Below are positions 1 through 10,599 of a DNA stretch of 64,000 bases, piece after piece. The notes beneath the pieces were generated by a model, which was not told the origin of the DNA, made no database searches, and saw only the letters and a list, made by a program, of their open reading frames with translations. Positions within the stretch are counted from its first letter, which is position 1. Each line of letters begins with the position of its first letter. The stretch is from Heliopora coerulea. Its lineage: Eukaryota; Cnidaria; Anthozoa; Scleralcyonacea; Helioporidae. The DNA lies in the NCBI GenBank assembly GCA_030142905.1, contig JASJOG010000008.1:1550001-1614000 (forward strand). Direction: 5' to 3'. The translations under genes and the position numbers were made by a program.

Positions 1-21
1 GGCAAGCGAGAATCCCTCCCT

Positions 22-1148
22 TGGTGTAGTGTTTCCGTATAGTTGTAATTGTTGTAATTTAGGCATCGATTTCCCTCTAGTGCTCAGGACGTTTCGGTCT
101 AGCAATCGCCGATTTATGTTGAAACTGCGCAAGCGGGTGGTTTGAAAAAATTTAGACCTGGGCGAGAGCCCCAATTTGGCTTCGTACACGTTGTCATAAA
201 ATATTCCTTACGCTGAACGTAGATGGCACGGTTAAGTCGAAGGTCACAGATACAATGCCAAAAGGTGTCGCTGCTTCCCTTAGCAAGGATTAGCAAAAAA
301 TCAAGGAAGAGGAAACATAAATTGATTTAGTGCTTTTTTTGGTAAAACACCACCGACGATCTTTGGAAGGTGACTGGGTACACACGAGCAACATCCATGA
401 ACCGCTCGTCAGTTAAAGTTAAACTCTGCGATTGACTCATCATTACATAATTTATAAAATATTATCCTGTGACTGTGGTCTTGTAGGCACTTTCTTGTCG
501 CAGACGGTCGGCGACGAACGTTACCATTAAATGTTGATTTGTCGGCGATTGTTGTAATTGTTGTAGAAGTTGAACCTGATTCTACTTCTGCAACAATCGC
601 CCACTGCTCGCCGATAGAATTACAATTACGACTCACGTTTCAATTAACTCGTAATTGAGGTAGATGAACGATCTTCAAGCTCGATACTCAGAAAATGATA
701 TCTGAGCCCCAGACGGGGATCGAACCCGCAACCTTCTGATGACTGGTTAGACGCTCATCTACCTGATGACCGGTTAGATCGTTCATCTATCTCAATATGT
801 CCAAGCTCCCATGTTTCTCAAACATCAAACTGCTTCAATCATTATCAATATACAGTGGCTTCCGCTTAGGTCGCACATATATATATCGAATTTGCAAGTT
901 AGCTCGCCCTCTGAGTCTCGGTAGCTCAATGGTTAGAGCGTCTAACCGGTCATCAGAAGATTGCGGGTTCAATCCCTGTCGGGGGCTCAGAAATCATTTT
1001 CTGAGTATCGAGCTTGAAGATCGTTCATCTATCTCAATATATCCAAATTCCCATGTTTCTCAAACATCTAACTCGTAATTGTTGTAAGACTTGATCGTCA
1101 ACAGTCACCGACTAAACTACAACAATTACAACTATATGGAAACCAGGT
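22..1148. mobile_element. MITE/foldback element with GGTTTCC-type ends, interrupted by tRNA-like repeats
   Basis: The left end (about 22-60) and right end (about 1110-1148) are inverted copies built on GTTTCCRTATAGTTGTAA followed by TTGTTGTA-type subterminal repeats. A second, inner hairpin lies at about 535-620, where GGCGATTGTTG pairs with CAACAATCGCC. No coding capacity is seen; short ORFs here are not supported. The tRNA-like foldback repeat at 655-1078 sits inside it, so this is a nested locus. The exact outer boundaries are uncertain because no clean target duplication is visible. Confidence 0.55.
655..1078. repeat. tRNA-like foldback repeat (family 1), locus A
   Basis: The minus-oriented part at about 658-760 and the plus-oriented unit at about 845-1060 each contain a tRNA-like body with an A-box-like stretch (TAGCTCAATGGTTAGAGCG) and a B-box-like stretch (GGGTTCAATCCC on the plus unit). 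Both end in GATGAACGATCTTCAAGCTC or its complement, so the ends form long inverted repeats. A tail fragment (about 765-845) joins head-to-tail to the next unit through ATATACAGTGGCTTCCGC. It is not a functional tRNA gene: there is no clean acceptor stem and the same unit recurs at other loci. Confidence 0.75.
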
Positions 1149-4029
1149 TTAAGGACAGGAATCATATGTAGGGAGTGTTCGGGATTCTTGTGTTTAATTT
1201 TTTCAAGAAAGCCGACTGAGTTTACAGCTATACGCAAATCCACCAGTATCGATCTGAAGGTGAGGAATCCAACTCAGGGCTACTTTGCGGTGGATATGCT
1301 TCGTTGTTTTAAGAAAAGCTAAGTATTAACCAAACCGCATAGCCAGGAAAATATATATCTGTTTTATGATGAGAATTATTTTTGGTCACTATGAGAATAT
1401 GTATGTTTTGTTCTATAAGGACGCCCATGGGAAATTCACAGATCCGGGAAACTAAAAACAAGGCTCGAAAATAGACTGGTATTCGTCAGTTACTCTGCGG
1501 ATCACTTGTGCTGAAGGCCCACCCAGCAACATAAATCATGTACTCGCTTCTCATGGGGGACACAGGAAAGATATAACAGCAAATTGACCTCCATGCTCAT
1601 CAAGATCCGTTCCAGGGTCGTGCTAATGATGCCGTTTCGAACGCAAAGGAAAAGTAACAATAGGAAATTAGCTGATCCTTCTAATTGTCTTTTGTTTAAT
1701 ATGAGTCCGACACAGCAGTACCACGACGTTTAATATGGGTTTAAACAATACATGGAAGTTCATGTAAGTTGTTATGTGATTGTACTCCTTTGTTACGCTG
1801 AGTTCACACCGAACTAGGGCGACGCGCGTGTCACGAAAATAATTGTTCGACCGGAGAGAATACAAAATACTAAAAGATGTTCAGACCAAGAGCAACAGAC
1901 AAAATGAGTGATGTCATCTGCACTGTTATGGTTAACTCTCATCGATCGCATGCATAATGAACTCAGCTTTAGGAAAATGAACAGACCTAAAATAGGGCAT
2001 TTATGAGCGGATTTCTACTGTATAACGATATTGTTATCCATTTGCTGAGGACGTCTCAAAACTTCTTATGTGTTTCTAAAATATAATTAATTGAAGGAAC
2101 AATGTCTCCAAGAATTTACACTAGTTAAAAGTAGATGTTCGACTTTTGCATCTGAAAAGTTGCAACAGAAGGTCAATTTGTGAGTTAAAGTGACTTTTTC
2201 ATGCTTTTAGAACTTGGAAAATGAACTAATTTTTAAATAAATGCTCTTGCATTCAATTCAATGATATAAAACAACTCAGTAACTCAGCGACAATGAGGTG
2301 ACGAACTTTGTGATTGATTTTTGGTTACAAGAAAAGAGACTGCTTGCTTAGTGAGATTATTATCCCAACGCCATGATCATAATAATTTTGAGACAATCAT
2401 TATTATTAATACAAATACGTGTACCAAAAATATATGCACTCGTATTTAAAGGGTTTTGGATGAACGAAGTGTACTTGAAAGATGAAGAATTCTAGATTTA
2501 TTTAAACCCAGCTCACACTGGTCATGATCTGCGGTTGAGTTTCTGCGATAGATCTTAGCTGTTGGATTTGAAATAGATGGAGACTGGAAAATTCTAAGCG
2601 TTCTCTTGCATTGAAGCTTCAGATAGATCTTTGATAAGTCTTGTCGATACCATTTTGGAGACTTAACGCTTCTTGATAGTTCCAAAGGATACTAAAGGAA
2701 CGAAAAAGAATGTTTTTTGACAGAAAAGAGCAAACCTACTTTGTTCAAACAAGGAAAGTTATCTTTGTTCTTTTTCTATTCTTCCTTCATGCACTTTATT
2801 TTCGTTCTACACTGAGTCCAATCGGGAATTATGCCTGCTTCTTTGTTGTTGTTTTTTTGTTTTTTTGTGTGTTTGTTATTGTTGTTGTTTTTCTTTTTTT
2901 AACAGTTTTTGTAGATAACACAAGGAACTTCTTCGTGTCCTCGCTCTGCATTATAGGCAGCATATTCCTCATTCAACCATGTTGTTTCTTTTTCTGCCCT
3001 TTCACTTGTGATTTAAATTAACAGTTAATTATAGGAGAAAAACTTCTATTAAAATCTTGGTATAATTTCGAAGTTCTCCTAACTGGCTGGGTGGCTAAGT
3101 TACAGAAAGATCGCTCTCCAGCATTATTTACTTTCACCCTGCAGATTGATCTAAGACATTTCCATCAGTGACTACCCCACGAAGTGGATTTGATAGATGT
3201 CAGTGATGAGGCATTTGATTTAATTTAATCTCTTGCCTTTGCCATCATATCCAGAATACATAAAAAAGAGAAAAGAAACAATTAGGTACAATAGAAGCAT
3301 CTTATAGACAAAAAATGAACAGGTGGAGAATTGTCAGGGAATCCGGAACAGCAATAGACAATTACTGGTAACAACGACTTTGGTGATGAATTTCCTTTGT
3401 CCGAAGAAAATGGAAAAATTATGCAAGTGGTTGACAAAAACTTGTTCCCTTCTTCCATTGTGGTTTTAAACCATCCCAAGTAGTATTTCGTCCACAGCTT
3501 TTGAATGTCTTTTGAGCGAGAGGCTGAAATTTCATTATTTTACGTGAAGCTTTATTGACAATCTATTTATATAAGCCATGCGCTTTGCTGCCATGGTAAC
3601 CCTTAATTCGAAGGCGACTGTAGAATTTTTTAGATTCCCTGAATCTACCAGTTTTTTGAAGATTCAATGATAGTTTACGACGTTTACACTATTCCCAAAA
3701 AGTACACAGATCTATTTTCTTACAACTGGTTTGGTAGAAAACATTGCATTAGTGGTGGTTGTTTTGTTTGGGGTTTTTTGTCTGTGTTTTTTTAAGATAT
3801 TTCCCTACATGTCTTGATTGTGTGTCAACATTTCTTATTTCTTCTCTTATTATTAGTTTATACGTCCTATTCGTGACAGATTCCATCATTCTTTTAATAA
3901 TTTATGATGATATCTATCTAATATTTAATGTAGTAAGGACGAAACTAGGAATATATTTAGAAAATAACCATGATGAAGTCCCTCGTTTGATAAAGTCAAT
4001 AGATTATCGGTAGGATCAATCCTTTAATA

Positions 4030-4095
4030 ATTTACTCTGGCTAAAGCCAGGCGATTTTATCCGTCAAAGAGACATCTTGCAGGGAAAAGGTTAAT
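4030..4095 (+). repeat. Dispersed repeat built on CTCTGGCTAA...GCCAG
   Basis: A short conserved repeat starting TACTCTGGCTAAAGCCAGGC and running into a TCGTCAA-like stretch and AAAGGTTAA. Related copies lie at 14441-14502 and 15877-15935 (plus) and 20401-20455 (minus). The copies at 4030 and 15877 are syntenic within the segmental duplication. Function unknown. Confidence 0.6.
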
Positions 4096-5459
4096 AACTC
4101 TACAAGAAAGAAAGTTAAAGTGTAGTAAGACATGGATCCTTCATGACGGTATCCATTTAACTTTTAGGTATTTTTGTCATAAACTTCAAAAACATTATTC
4201 ATGATATTAAACATTATTCCTGACGTCATCGTTTCGGCATATACTAATTCTGGCATGTTTCAGTACTGGTTTTAACTTCTTGACTTGTGAATGGTGACAT
4301 AAATTATTCTTCGCCAAGGGGCTAGAACATAATTTTTATTTTAGATTAAATAAGATGTTGAAGATGGAAAGCAAATGGTCGCCATGCTATTCCAATGAAG
4401 TCTTAACTTAAATATCGAAAGTATAACATCAAATTTTGTTTTCTAATTGATGATGATTCACAAACAAAATTGTTTTAATTTATATGTATAGAGGTTATCC
4501 AGAAAAGTAATGGTGGGGTTACAAACATATTATCGTTACCCGAGTTTCTCTTTTTCTTATATTGATGCACTTTCTTACAAAATTTCGCCCTTCTTGCTTA
4601 AACTCGTCGGTAACTATACATAACCTTTATTAAATAGTGAAGTAATTGTGAAGGGGATGAAACCACTACCCTGCGTTTTGAAGAACAAAGGAGGCCGATG
4701 GCCTAGAGATAGAGTTAAGAACTTTTAGCCGTTTCTCATGGAAGACAGAATACATTTCATCATGGTTTCAGAGCTTAATCAATTCATCAAACAAAAAGTT
4801 TCAAAAAGCCTCTTTGGAGTTTCAACTGCAAATGAGATTCAGGAAACCTACTTCAGTAAGAAACCAATGGAACAAAACTTTAGTTGTTAGATTTTTGGCA
4901 AGAGTCTTTGCTCAAAAAAGTTGGAATTCTTTGGGATCAGTTAAGGCAGTAATCAACCTTTTCAGAACTTTAAAATTGGTGAATAAAGACAGTACTCATT
5001 TTAAAATAAAGTTTAATTGGTGGCTTGAATAATCAAATAAAGTTTCGGGATAAATAAAATCAACAGTAAATGTTTCATGCAACGTTAACGAAATACTGCG
5101 GTCAATAAACAAGCGCATGCGACGTTTTTGCTATATCAGACCCGATTCAAAGGACACTCAACAGCACACTGAAATGGCTGTTTTCCACTTCAGGCGTAAT
5201 GTGCCGAAATGCCCTTGAACATTTGCAAAAGCATGTGCTGGCTCATCAAACCCCTTTTGCTAAATCTCCGGCAAGCACATGTGCTCAGTGGTATACTTGG
5301 GTTCGATTCTGTACGGTACACTTGAAGTAAAAAGTCGTCTTAATCACAAAAATTACAGATTATTAAGCTTTGATTACGTTACCGTGACATCATTAGATTA
5401 CGTTATAATGTGAAACATTATTGCCAACATATATAATGTATTCAAAATATGTTGGTTAT

Positions 5460-5461
<2 letters not shown>

Positions 5462-5491
<30 letters not shown>
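5462..5491. repeat. (AAT)n microsatellite
   Basis: About nine consecutive AAT/TAA units within copy 1 of the duplication; nothing comparable is seen at the syntenic position of copy 2. Confidence 0.9.
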
Positions 5492-5639
5492 GGGTATTAT
5501 GGGTCTTTTTAAACAAACCATCTAAAGATGGTGTCTCGATAAAAATACTAGTTGGCAGTAACTATGAAATGCATATCTCTTATGAGTAAGATATCAATTA
5601 ATGAAAGAAGGGGTAATGGTAAGAAGGGGTAGTACAATT

Positions 5640-6001
5640 TTATCATGGCTTGGATTGTAGCAGTTTAATGTTTGAGAAACGTGAGAGCTTGGATATATTA
5701 AGGTAGATGAACGATCTTCAAGCTCAATATTCAGAAAATGATTTCTGAGCTCCAGACGGGGATCGAACCCGCAATCTTTTGATAACCGGTGAGACGCTCT
5801 AACCATTGAGCTGCCGAGACTCAGATGGTGAGCTAAGGTGCAAATTCGATGTATATGTTCGACCTAAGCGGAAGCCACTATATATTAATAATGATTGAAG
5901 CAGAAAGGTAGATGAACAATCATCTTGCGGGTTCGATCCCCGTCTGGCGCTCAGAAATCATTTTTTGAGTATTGAGCTTGAAGATCATTCATCTACCTTA
6001 C
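5640..6001. repeat. tRNA-like foldback repeat (family 1), locus C
   Basis: A complete minus-oriented unit (about 5895 down to 5650) contains the A-box-like and B-box-like stretches. It is followed by a shortened plus-oriented arm (about 5905-6000) that keeps only the B-box half (GCGGGTTCGATCCCC) and the terminal CTTGAAGATCATTCATCTACC. The outer ends are inverted repeats of each other. The shortened arm joins at almost the same internal point as in locus A, so the structure is recurrent. Confidence 0.75.
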
Positions 6002-6427
6002 GGCTTGGATTGTGTCGTCCTAACAACCACAAAAGTGACGTAGATAAGAATTTCTAAAACACTTTCATGAATATTTATTGTAACCCAAAACCAAACCCCA
6101 ACCCTAAAAGTCTGCTAAAACGATTTATATACTAAATAAAACCTTACACTTTTCCCCAAACTCGTCTACCGTATTTTCATGGTGTGTAGATTTTTGCGAT
6201 CGCGTCATTCGCACCCGCAAAACTGCAGTCTAGTCCTATCCACATTAATATTTGTTAACGCCAATCTATAGAGTACGATTGTCGGATATGATTCTTCAGC
6301 GAAATACGTTTCAATCACAACAGTCTTTTGGACGTATTGTAAACAATTTTTAGCAAATGTACTCTGTGACAATTGTGCTCACTAAGGTGAAGACTCATAC
6401 AACAACCGTAATATGCTGATGAAACTT

Positions 6428-7540
6428 TTAAAGGCTTACGAAATTCTTATCAGTGTTACAGCTTGGCATTTTTGGAAAAAGCACTATATCTTTTGCTGGC
6501 CCATTTGGAAAATCTTGGATACGTAAAAATAAACTATTAAGTGTAACTGGTTGAACTAAACGCATGCTAGGATAGTTTTCTGCATAGAAGGCGGTATTCC
6601 TTGTGAAAGAATCAGAGTGACAGCACGCTGCAGTCCACATGTACGCAGGCATGTTAACCCGAAATGGTCCTTTTATCCTATAAATCCTCGAATATCTATC
6701 ACTGAAATCACTAAAACCGGCCTCACCAAAAAATCTATTTTTATTTCGTCCAAAGGTTGAAGGGACACTGCCCACAATTATGTGCAAAGGAGCTCCATCA
6801 CAGTTGTTCCTCGCCCAAGTGATAAGTCTTTTTTCGGATGCTTGCCAATCATTCGAGTTTAGCGCTCCAAACTGTGGAACAACATTCGTATAGATAAATG
6901 TTTCGCGAACTCTGTTATCACTTCCGCGACCATACTGAGCTGCGATAAGATGGCCTCTATGAACGGGGGACTTTTCCTTAATAGCAGAACAAAACACTGG
7001 TTTGGCAGATAAGTCACCGGTGATTGCTACATACCAATCTTGTTCAACGAAATTGCCTTTTATTCTTGCAGTTTCATAACAAGGCTTCCTCTGAAGAGCA
7101 CGATTGTAGTCTTGATCGGTTTGCTGTAGGTCAGTCGGAATGTGACTGCTGAACTTGAAACGTCCTCTTCTTTTATAAATTTTATAATTGTATTGATCAC
7201 CAGTCATAACAAACGTGGAAGCTATAGGTATCCGATTTTTGCAATCATAAAAAATACCAATTGAGCCGGGTTCACAAATTTGAGCAACCTGTGACTCATC
7301 CTTCGCAAATTTTTCCAAACCTCTTGGAATGAACTTATTCAATTCAGTTTTGGAACCTGCAAAGCTGGAAAATTTGTTCGTAGAAGAATTCCACTTACAA
7401 GCATTGATAATATTACAAGCACAATCCATCAAGCCATTTCCAGTACACTGACCATGGATTTCGGGAAACTGCATCAAATAAGAATTCACCCACAAAATAA
7501 AATAAACAATTCTACGGGTTGTTGTTGGAAACCTTGTCAC
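6428..7540 (-). CDS. Secreted DNA/RNA non-specific endonuclease (ENDOD1-like), copy 1; start codon replaced by GTG
   Basis: Endonuclease_NS (beta-beta-alpha metal) family, about 370 residues, cleaving DNA and RNA in known members. Numbering from the GTG: a hydrophobic N-terminal segment (IVYFILWV, about 11-18) looks like a signal peptide ending before C32. A cysteine-rich part with CTGNG and DCACN follows, then CEPGSIGIFYDC. The catalytic block HRGHLIAAQYG starts near 194 with the general-base His at about 197. The metal-ligand block TNVVPQFGALN lies near 218-228. The usual DRGH has His instead of Asp. The paralogue at 19063-20166 starts with ATG at this exact place; here it is GTG, directly after TTACAG. 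A stop lies in frame just upstream, and the next ATG (codon 23) would remove most of the signal peptide. Either an upstream exon supplies the start, since TTACAG could be a splice acceptor, or the gene has lost its start. The rest of the frame is intact. Confidence 0.85.
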   Translation of the reverse strand: MTRFPTTTRRIVYFILWVNSYLMQFPEIHGQCTGNGLMDCACNIINACKWNSSTNKFSSFAGSKTELNKFIPRGLEKFAKDESQVAQICEPGSIGIFYDCKNRIPIASTFVMTGDQYNYKIYKRRGRFKFSSHIPTDLQQTDQDYNRALQRKPCYETARIKGNFVEQDWYVAITGDLSAKPVFCSAIKEKSPVHRGHLIAAQYGRGSDNRVRETFIYTNVVPQFGALNSNDWQASEKRLITWARNNCDGAPLHIIVGSVPSTFGRNKNRFFGEAGFSDFSDRYSRIYRIKGPFRVNMPAYMWTAACCHSDSFTRNTAFYAENYPSMRLVQPVTLNSLFLRIQDFPNGPAKDIVLFPKMPSCNTDKNFVSL

Positions 7541-8676
7541 CTGTAACCAAGATGACAAAGATTATTAATAATCAGTTACAACAGAAAGTGATTAGTATCA
7601 AAGAAAATCAATGTAGATTTCTATCATTAAAGAAAGATCATTAAAGACCCTATATGCGGTTACGTGATAAGAGGAAAAATGCAAGGTTGGCTCTAAAAAA
7701 AAGGTGCTTTAATATTTTAAGGGGAATCAAACATAATGCGATAATTAAAAAAAATATTTTTGACGTCAAAAAATGTTACCAAGAAAAGCAACCACTGGTT
7801 GCCATTGGAACATCTGTCATTGCGAAACGGCTTCAAATATTTTTCGTAGTTATCAACATTCCGGTTGTGAATGATTTTAACTGTATCGTTGTCTTTCAAA
7901 TAATAATATATTCATATCGGCAGCCAACCGCTTCAGCAGTTTATCCAGAGTATATTATTTGAATTATAGTGGACTAAACTTTACCAACCAGATACAGCAA
8001 GAGTTGACTTAATGTATGGCAACATGAATTGTTAACCATTGCCTTACAGAATATGCCTATTATTTTTGGAGGTGAATGAAAGACAACTCGATCTACTTCA
8101 AACAACTTAATCTTCCCGTTCATTCTTGATATCGCCACTTCCTGTTGGTATTTGTTAAACTGTTATTAAAAAATCAGAGAATTTGTGTTTGTACCTAATG
8201 TTCCATATTTTTTTTCAAAAATCAGTGAAAACGAAAGTAAAAGGAAACTTTAGCAAACTGGTATCACTATTCTTACAAGATTGAGGTAAGGTTAACAATG
8301 ACTGTTTATTCAAAGTGATTAAAATATTCATCAAACTTGAAAAACTTGTAAAGAGGTATGTGAAAACATCCACGATTAAAGATTTTTGTACAAAAAGTTC
8401 ATTTTTACAATTTTTCTATATGCTTGTAGAAGAGTAGCAATATTTTTACAAACTCTTAGCATCTATGTTGCGAAATTAGTAACGTCACAACATTTTATTC
8501 CATTTGCTACTTTCCATTTTATGTAGTCTAGTATATGACTATATGTAGACTAGTATATGCCCACTAAAGGGTTGAAGGGTTAAAGGGCTCGGAAGTGTGT
8601 TTCATAAAGGTACTCGTGTGATTTTCGACGTCCGTGCTGTTTTTCGCAAAACAATCAGCGTCCTGACGTGTAAATA
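7541..8676. other. Gene-free stretch upstream of endonuclease copy 1
   Basis: The first 150 bases resemble the region upstream of copy 2 (20167-20340) and may hold the promoter or a 5-prime non-coding exon, but no TATA box or initiator can be assigned. A spacing-dependent ORF at 7654-7962 has no recognisable product and is not kept in the paralogous copy. Beyond 7960 the sequence is unique and AT-rich; I see nothing in it. Confidence 0.5.
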
Positions 8677-9037
8677 CAGTAGTACTTTGACATACGAGTT
8701 TAATTCGTTCTGTGGCCGAACTCGTAGCTCAATTTGCTCTTATGTCAAAGCAATTTGAAAGAGGAGGGTGGAGGGTGGAGGGTGGAGGAGTACAGTAGAA
8801 GTTCTTTTCGTTTCGTTCTTTTCGGTCGCATTCGTTCGTCATAAACACTATCATTTAAATTGCTTAACTTAACTTACTCGCCACACACTTAATGCTACAC
8901 TTCTACGTCTCTGAAGCTGGCTCGTTGGTTCGTACCTCGGAATTTGGCTCGCAATTCAAAACAAAAAGTCGACCGAGTGACGGCTCGTACCTTAAAAAAC
9001 TCTTAAGTTAATGAACTCGTACGTCAAGGTATTACTG
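8677..9037. mobile_element. MITE with CAGTAGTACTTTGACATACGAG ends
   Basis: The left end, preceded by TA at 8675-8676, and the right end (about 9012-9037, reading CTCGTACGTCAAGGTATTACTG) are imperfect inverted repeats of about 22-28 bp. The interior is non-coding and contains a short (GGAGGGT)n run at 8762-8788. The TA-CAGT start resembles the HIRAN-bearing elements elsewhere in the window, but the interior does not. Confidence 0.65.
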
Positions 9038-10240
9038 CAGTGATATGGCGTAATTTTCAACCGGAACTGTCACTTTCTGTTGTATATACAAACGTAGATG
9101 CGACTTGTTCTTGTAAATATTCAGTCTGATGATGACTTTGAACTAAAATCGAAATATCACTGTCTAAAATCGTGTCTCTTGAGTTATAACTCGAATTTTA
9201 AATTTTTAGAATCTTCTCGGAATTTGTTGTTTAATTATGCTGTGTTACTGTTTTTAATGTGTGCGTTCATAACTATCAAACAAGGCAATGTTTATTAAAT
9301 AAAGCTTTCTGACTTTAATATTCTTGAAATGATCTTGAAACAAAACTATCGAAGTAAACCCTTTCAAGGTCAGCGTCCTGTATACAGGACAGCAAGAACA
9401 AAAGAACAAATGAGAAAACAAAGCGATAACAATGAAAGAACAATGAACAAAAGAAAATGAACTCAACCTTTAAAGGGTTAATACCTTTTGAAAAAATGTT
9501 TGTTAATTCTTACCTCGTGCTTTTTTCCTCTAAAACACCATATGAAACCCATTGCAGGCTAACAATTGCGTGCTGAACTACTGGCGAATGACGAATATTT
9601 CCTAGTACCACGGGTTTTATTAATCAACTATCGGACACACCCAAATTCATAAGCATCAATCTTCCCCGCGAAAACCTTAGCGGGCGATGATAAAAAGGAG
9701 GAAACAGCTTCCCTGTGAAGTGTTCACGTAGTGAAAACTTGAAGAGTTTATTTCGAAAAATTGAAATCTATTGTCTATACCAAGACTATTAACATCGACT
9801 GTTACTGTAGTATTCATAGGCATGACTTGTCTCTCAAAATCATTTCTATCTTGATGTAACAATAGAAGATGGCTTTGGAAGAGGAACCAGAAGCACGTTT
9901 CAAAAATGCAGCTTCCTGATTTGAAATCGTCAATAAAAGGCGATGGTTTTATTGTGACACAATGCGAATTTTAAAGAGGATTGGCTCGTGATAGTCTGAA
10001 ATCGCCTTTTTGTTTTTATAAGCACACGAAACAAGGACACAGTTCATTCCACTGGTAAATTAATAACCCTCTGAACTAAAGATGATTTAATCTTTAGCAA
10101 AAACTATTGAGCATCAAAAGAAGTTCTTTCTACTCGCTATATTCTACTTTAATGTAATATGGTGGTAAAAACAAAAAAGGAAACCTATTGGAGTATCTTA
10201 CTGGGACAATATTGGAATATCCATCCAGTCATTTATCGGT
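9038..10240. other. Gene-free stretch
   Basis: Unique AT-rich sequence between the MITE at 8677-9037 and the ORF at 10250. ORFs of 60-70 codons are present but show no recognisable domain, splice sites or conservation. I see nothing else. Confidence 0.5.
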
Positions 10241-10249
10241 TCACATGAT

Positions 10250-10588
10250 TCAACGGATCCGACCTTTTCTCCAGTCTACAAATTGGATAGCCTGAAAACC
10301 TTCCAACTGTCCAATCACAATGATCGAGTGCTGCAAACTGCCATCTGACAGTACGGATTCCAAAATTAGATCGTGTGAAATGGCCTTATCATTACGGAGG
10401 GCAGTTACCTTGCTAACCAGCCTCAGAATTGGATTTTTCTTTACCATATACTTGCATCTACATATCATTTGCATCAACTTCCAATCACACGAAAAAGACA
10501 TTACACAGATAATATTTGCATAAATGATTATAAGAAATGCGATAATCACAGTGGCGCTGAAACAAAAACCCCTTTTACACCGTAACAT
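10250..10588 (-). CDS. Possible exon of a membrane-anchored protein, unrecognised
   Basis: An open frame of 112 codons starts at an ATG. The N terminus is short and basic (MLRCKRG), then a strongly hydrophobic helix of about 18 residues (ATVIIAFLIIIYANII) begins near residue 11. That layout is typical of type II membrane proteins or signal anchors, such as Golgi transferases. The remaining 80 residues match nothing I recognise and include a short Cys cluster (MICRCK). It lies in the spacer between the two duplicated blocks. It could be a complete small protein, a first exon read through into an intron, or a chance frame. No function is assigned. Confidence 0.35.
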   Translation of the reverse strand: MLRCKRGFCFSATVIIAFLIIIYANIICVMSFSCDWKLMQMICRCKYMVKKNPILRLVSKVTALRNDKAISHDLILESVLSDGSLQHSIIVIGQLEGFQAIQFVDWRKGRIR

Positions 10589-10599
10589 TTTGGGCACCT

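Larger units (their letters stand above)
1425..7700. repeat. Segmental duplication, copy 1
   Basis: Colinear similarity links this stretch to 12635-20345. Anchor pairs: 1427-1560 with 12636-12755; 1681-1725 with 12871-12915 (45 bp identical); 2085-2350 with 13806-14095; 2490-3020 with 14220-14860; 3530-4450 with 15310-16330; 5290-5450 with 17860-18000; 6180-7700 with about 18990-20340. The offset grows from 11.2 kb to 12.6 kb through indels and repeat insertions. The unit carries the endonuclease gene at its right end. Apart from that gene I see no supported coding sequence; ORFs such as 2710-3021 do not keep their frame in the other copy. Confidence 0.85.

Noticed and set aside
2710..3021. 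103-codon plus-strand ORF with hydrophobic runs
   Set aside because: T-rich sequence gives Phe/Val/Leu runs by chance, and the paralogous region 14561-14860 is frameshifted relative to it.
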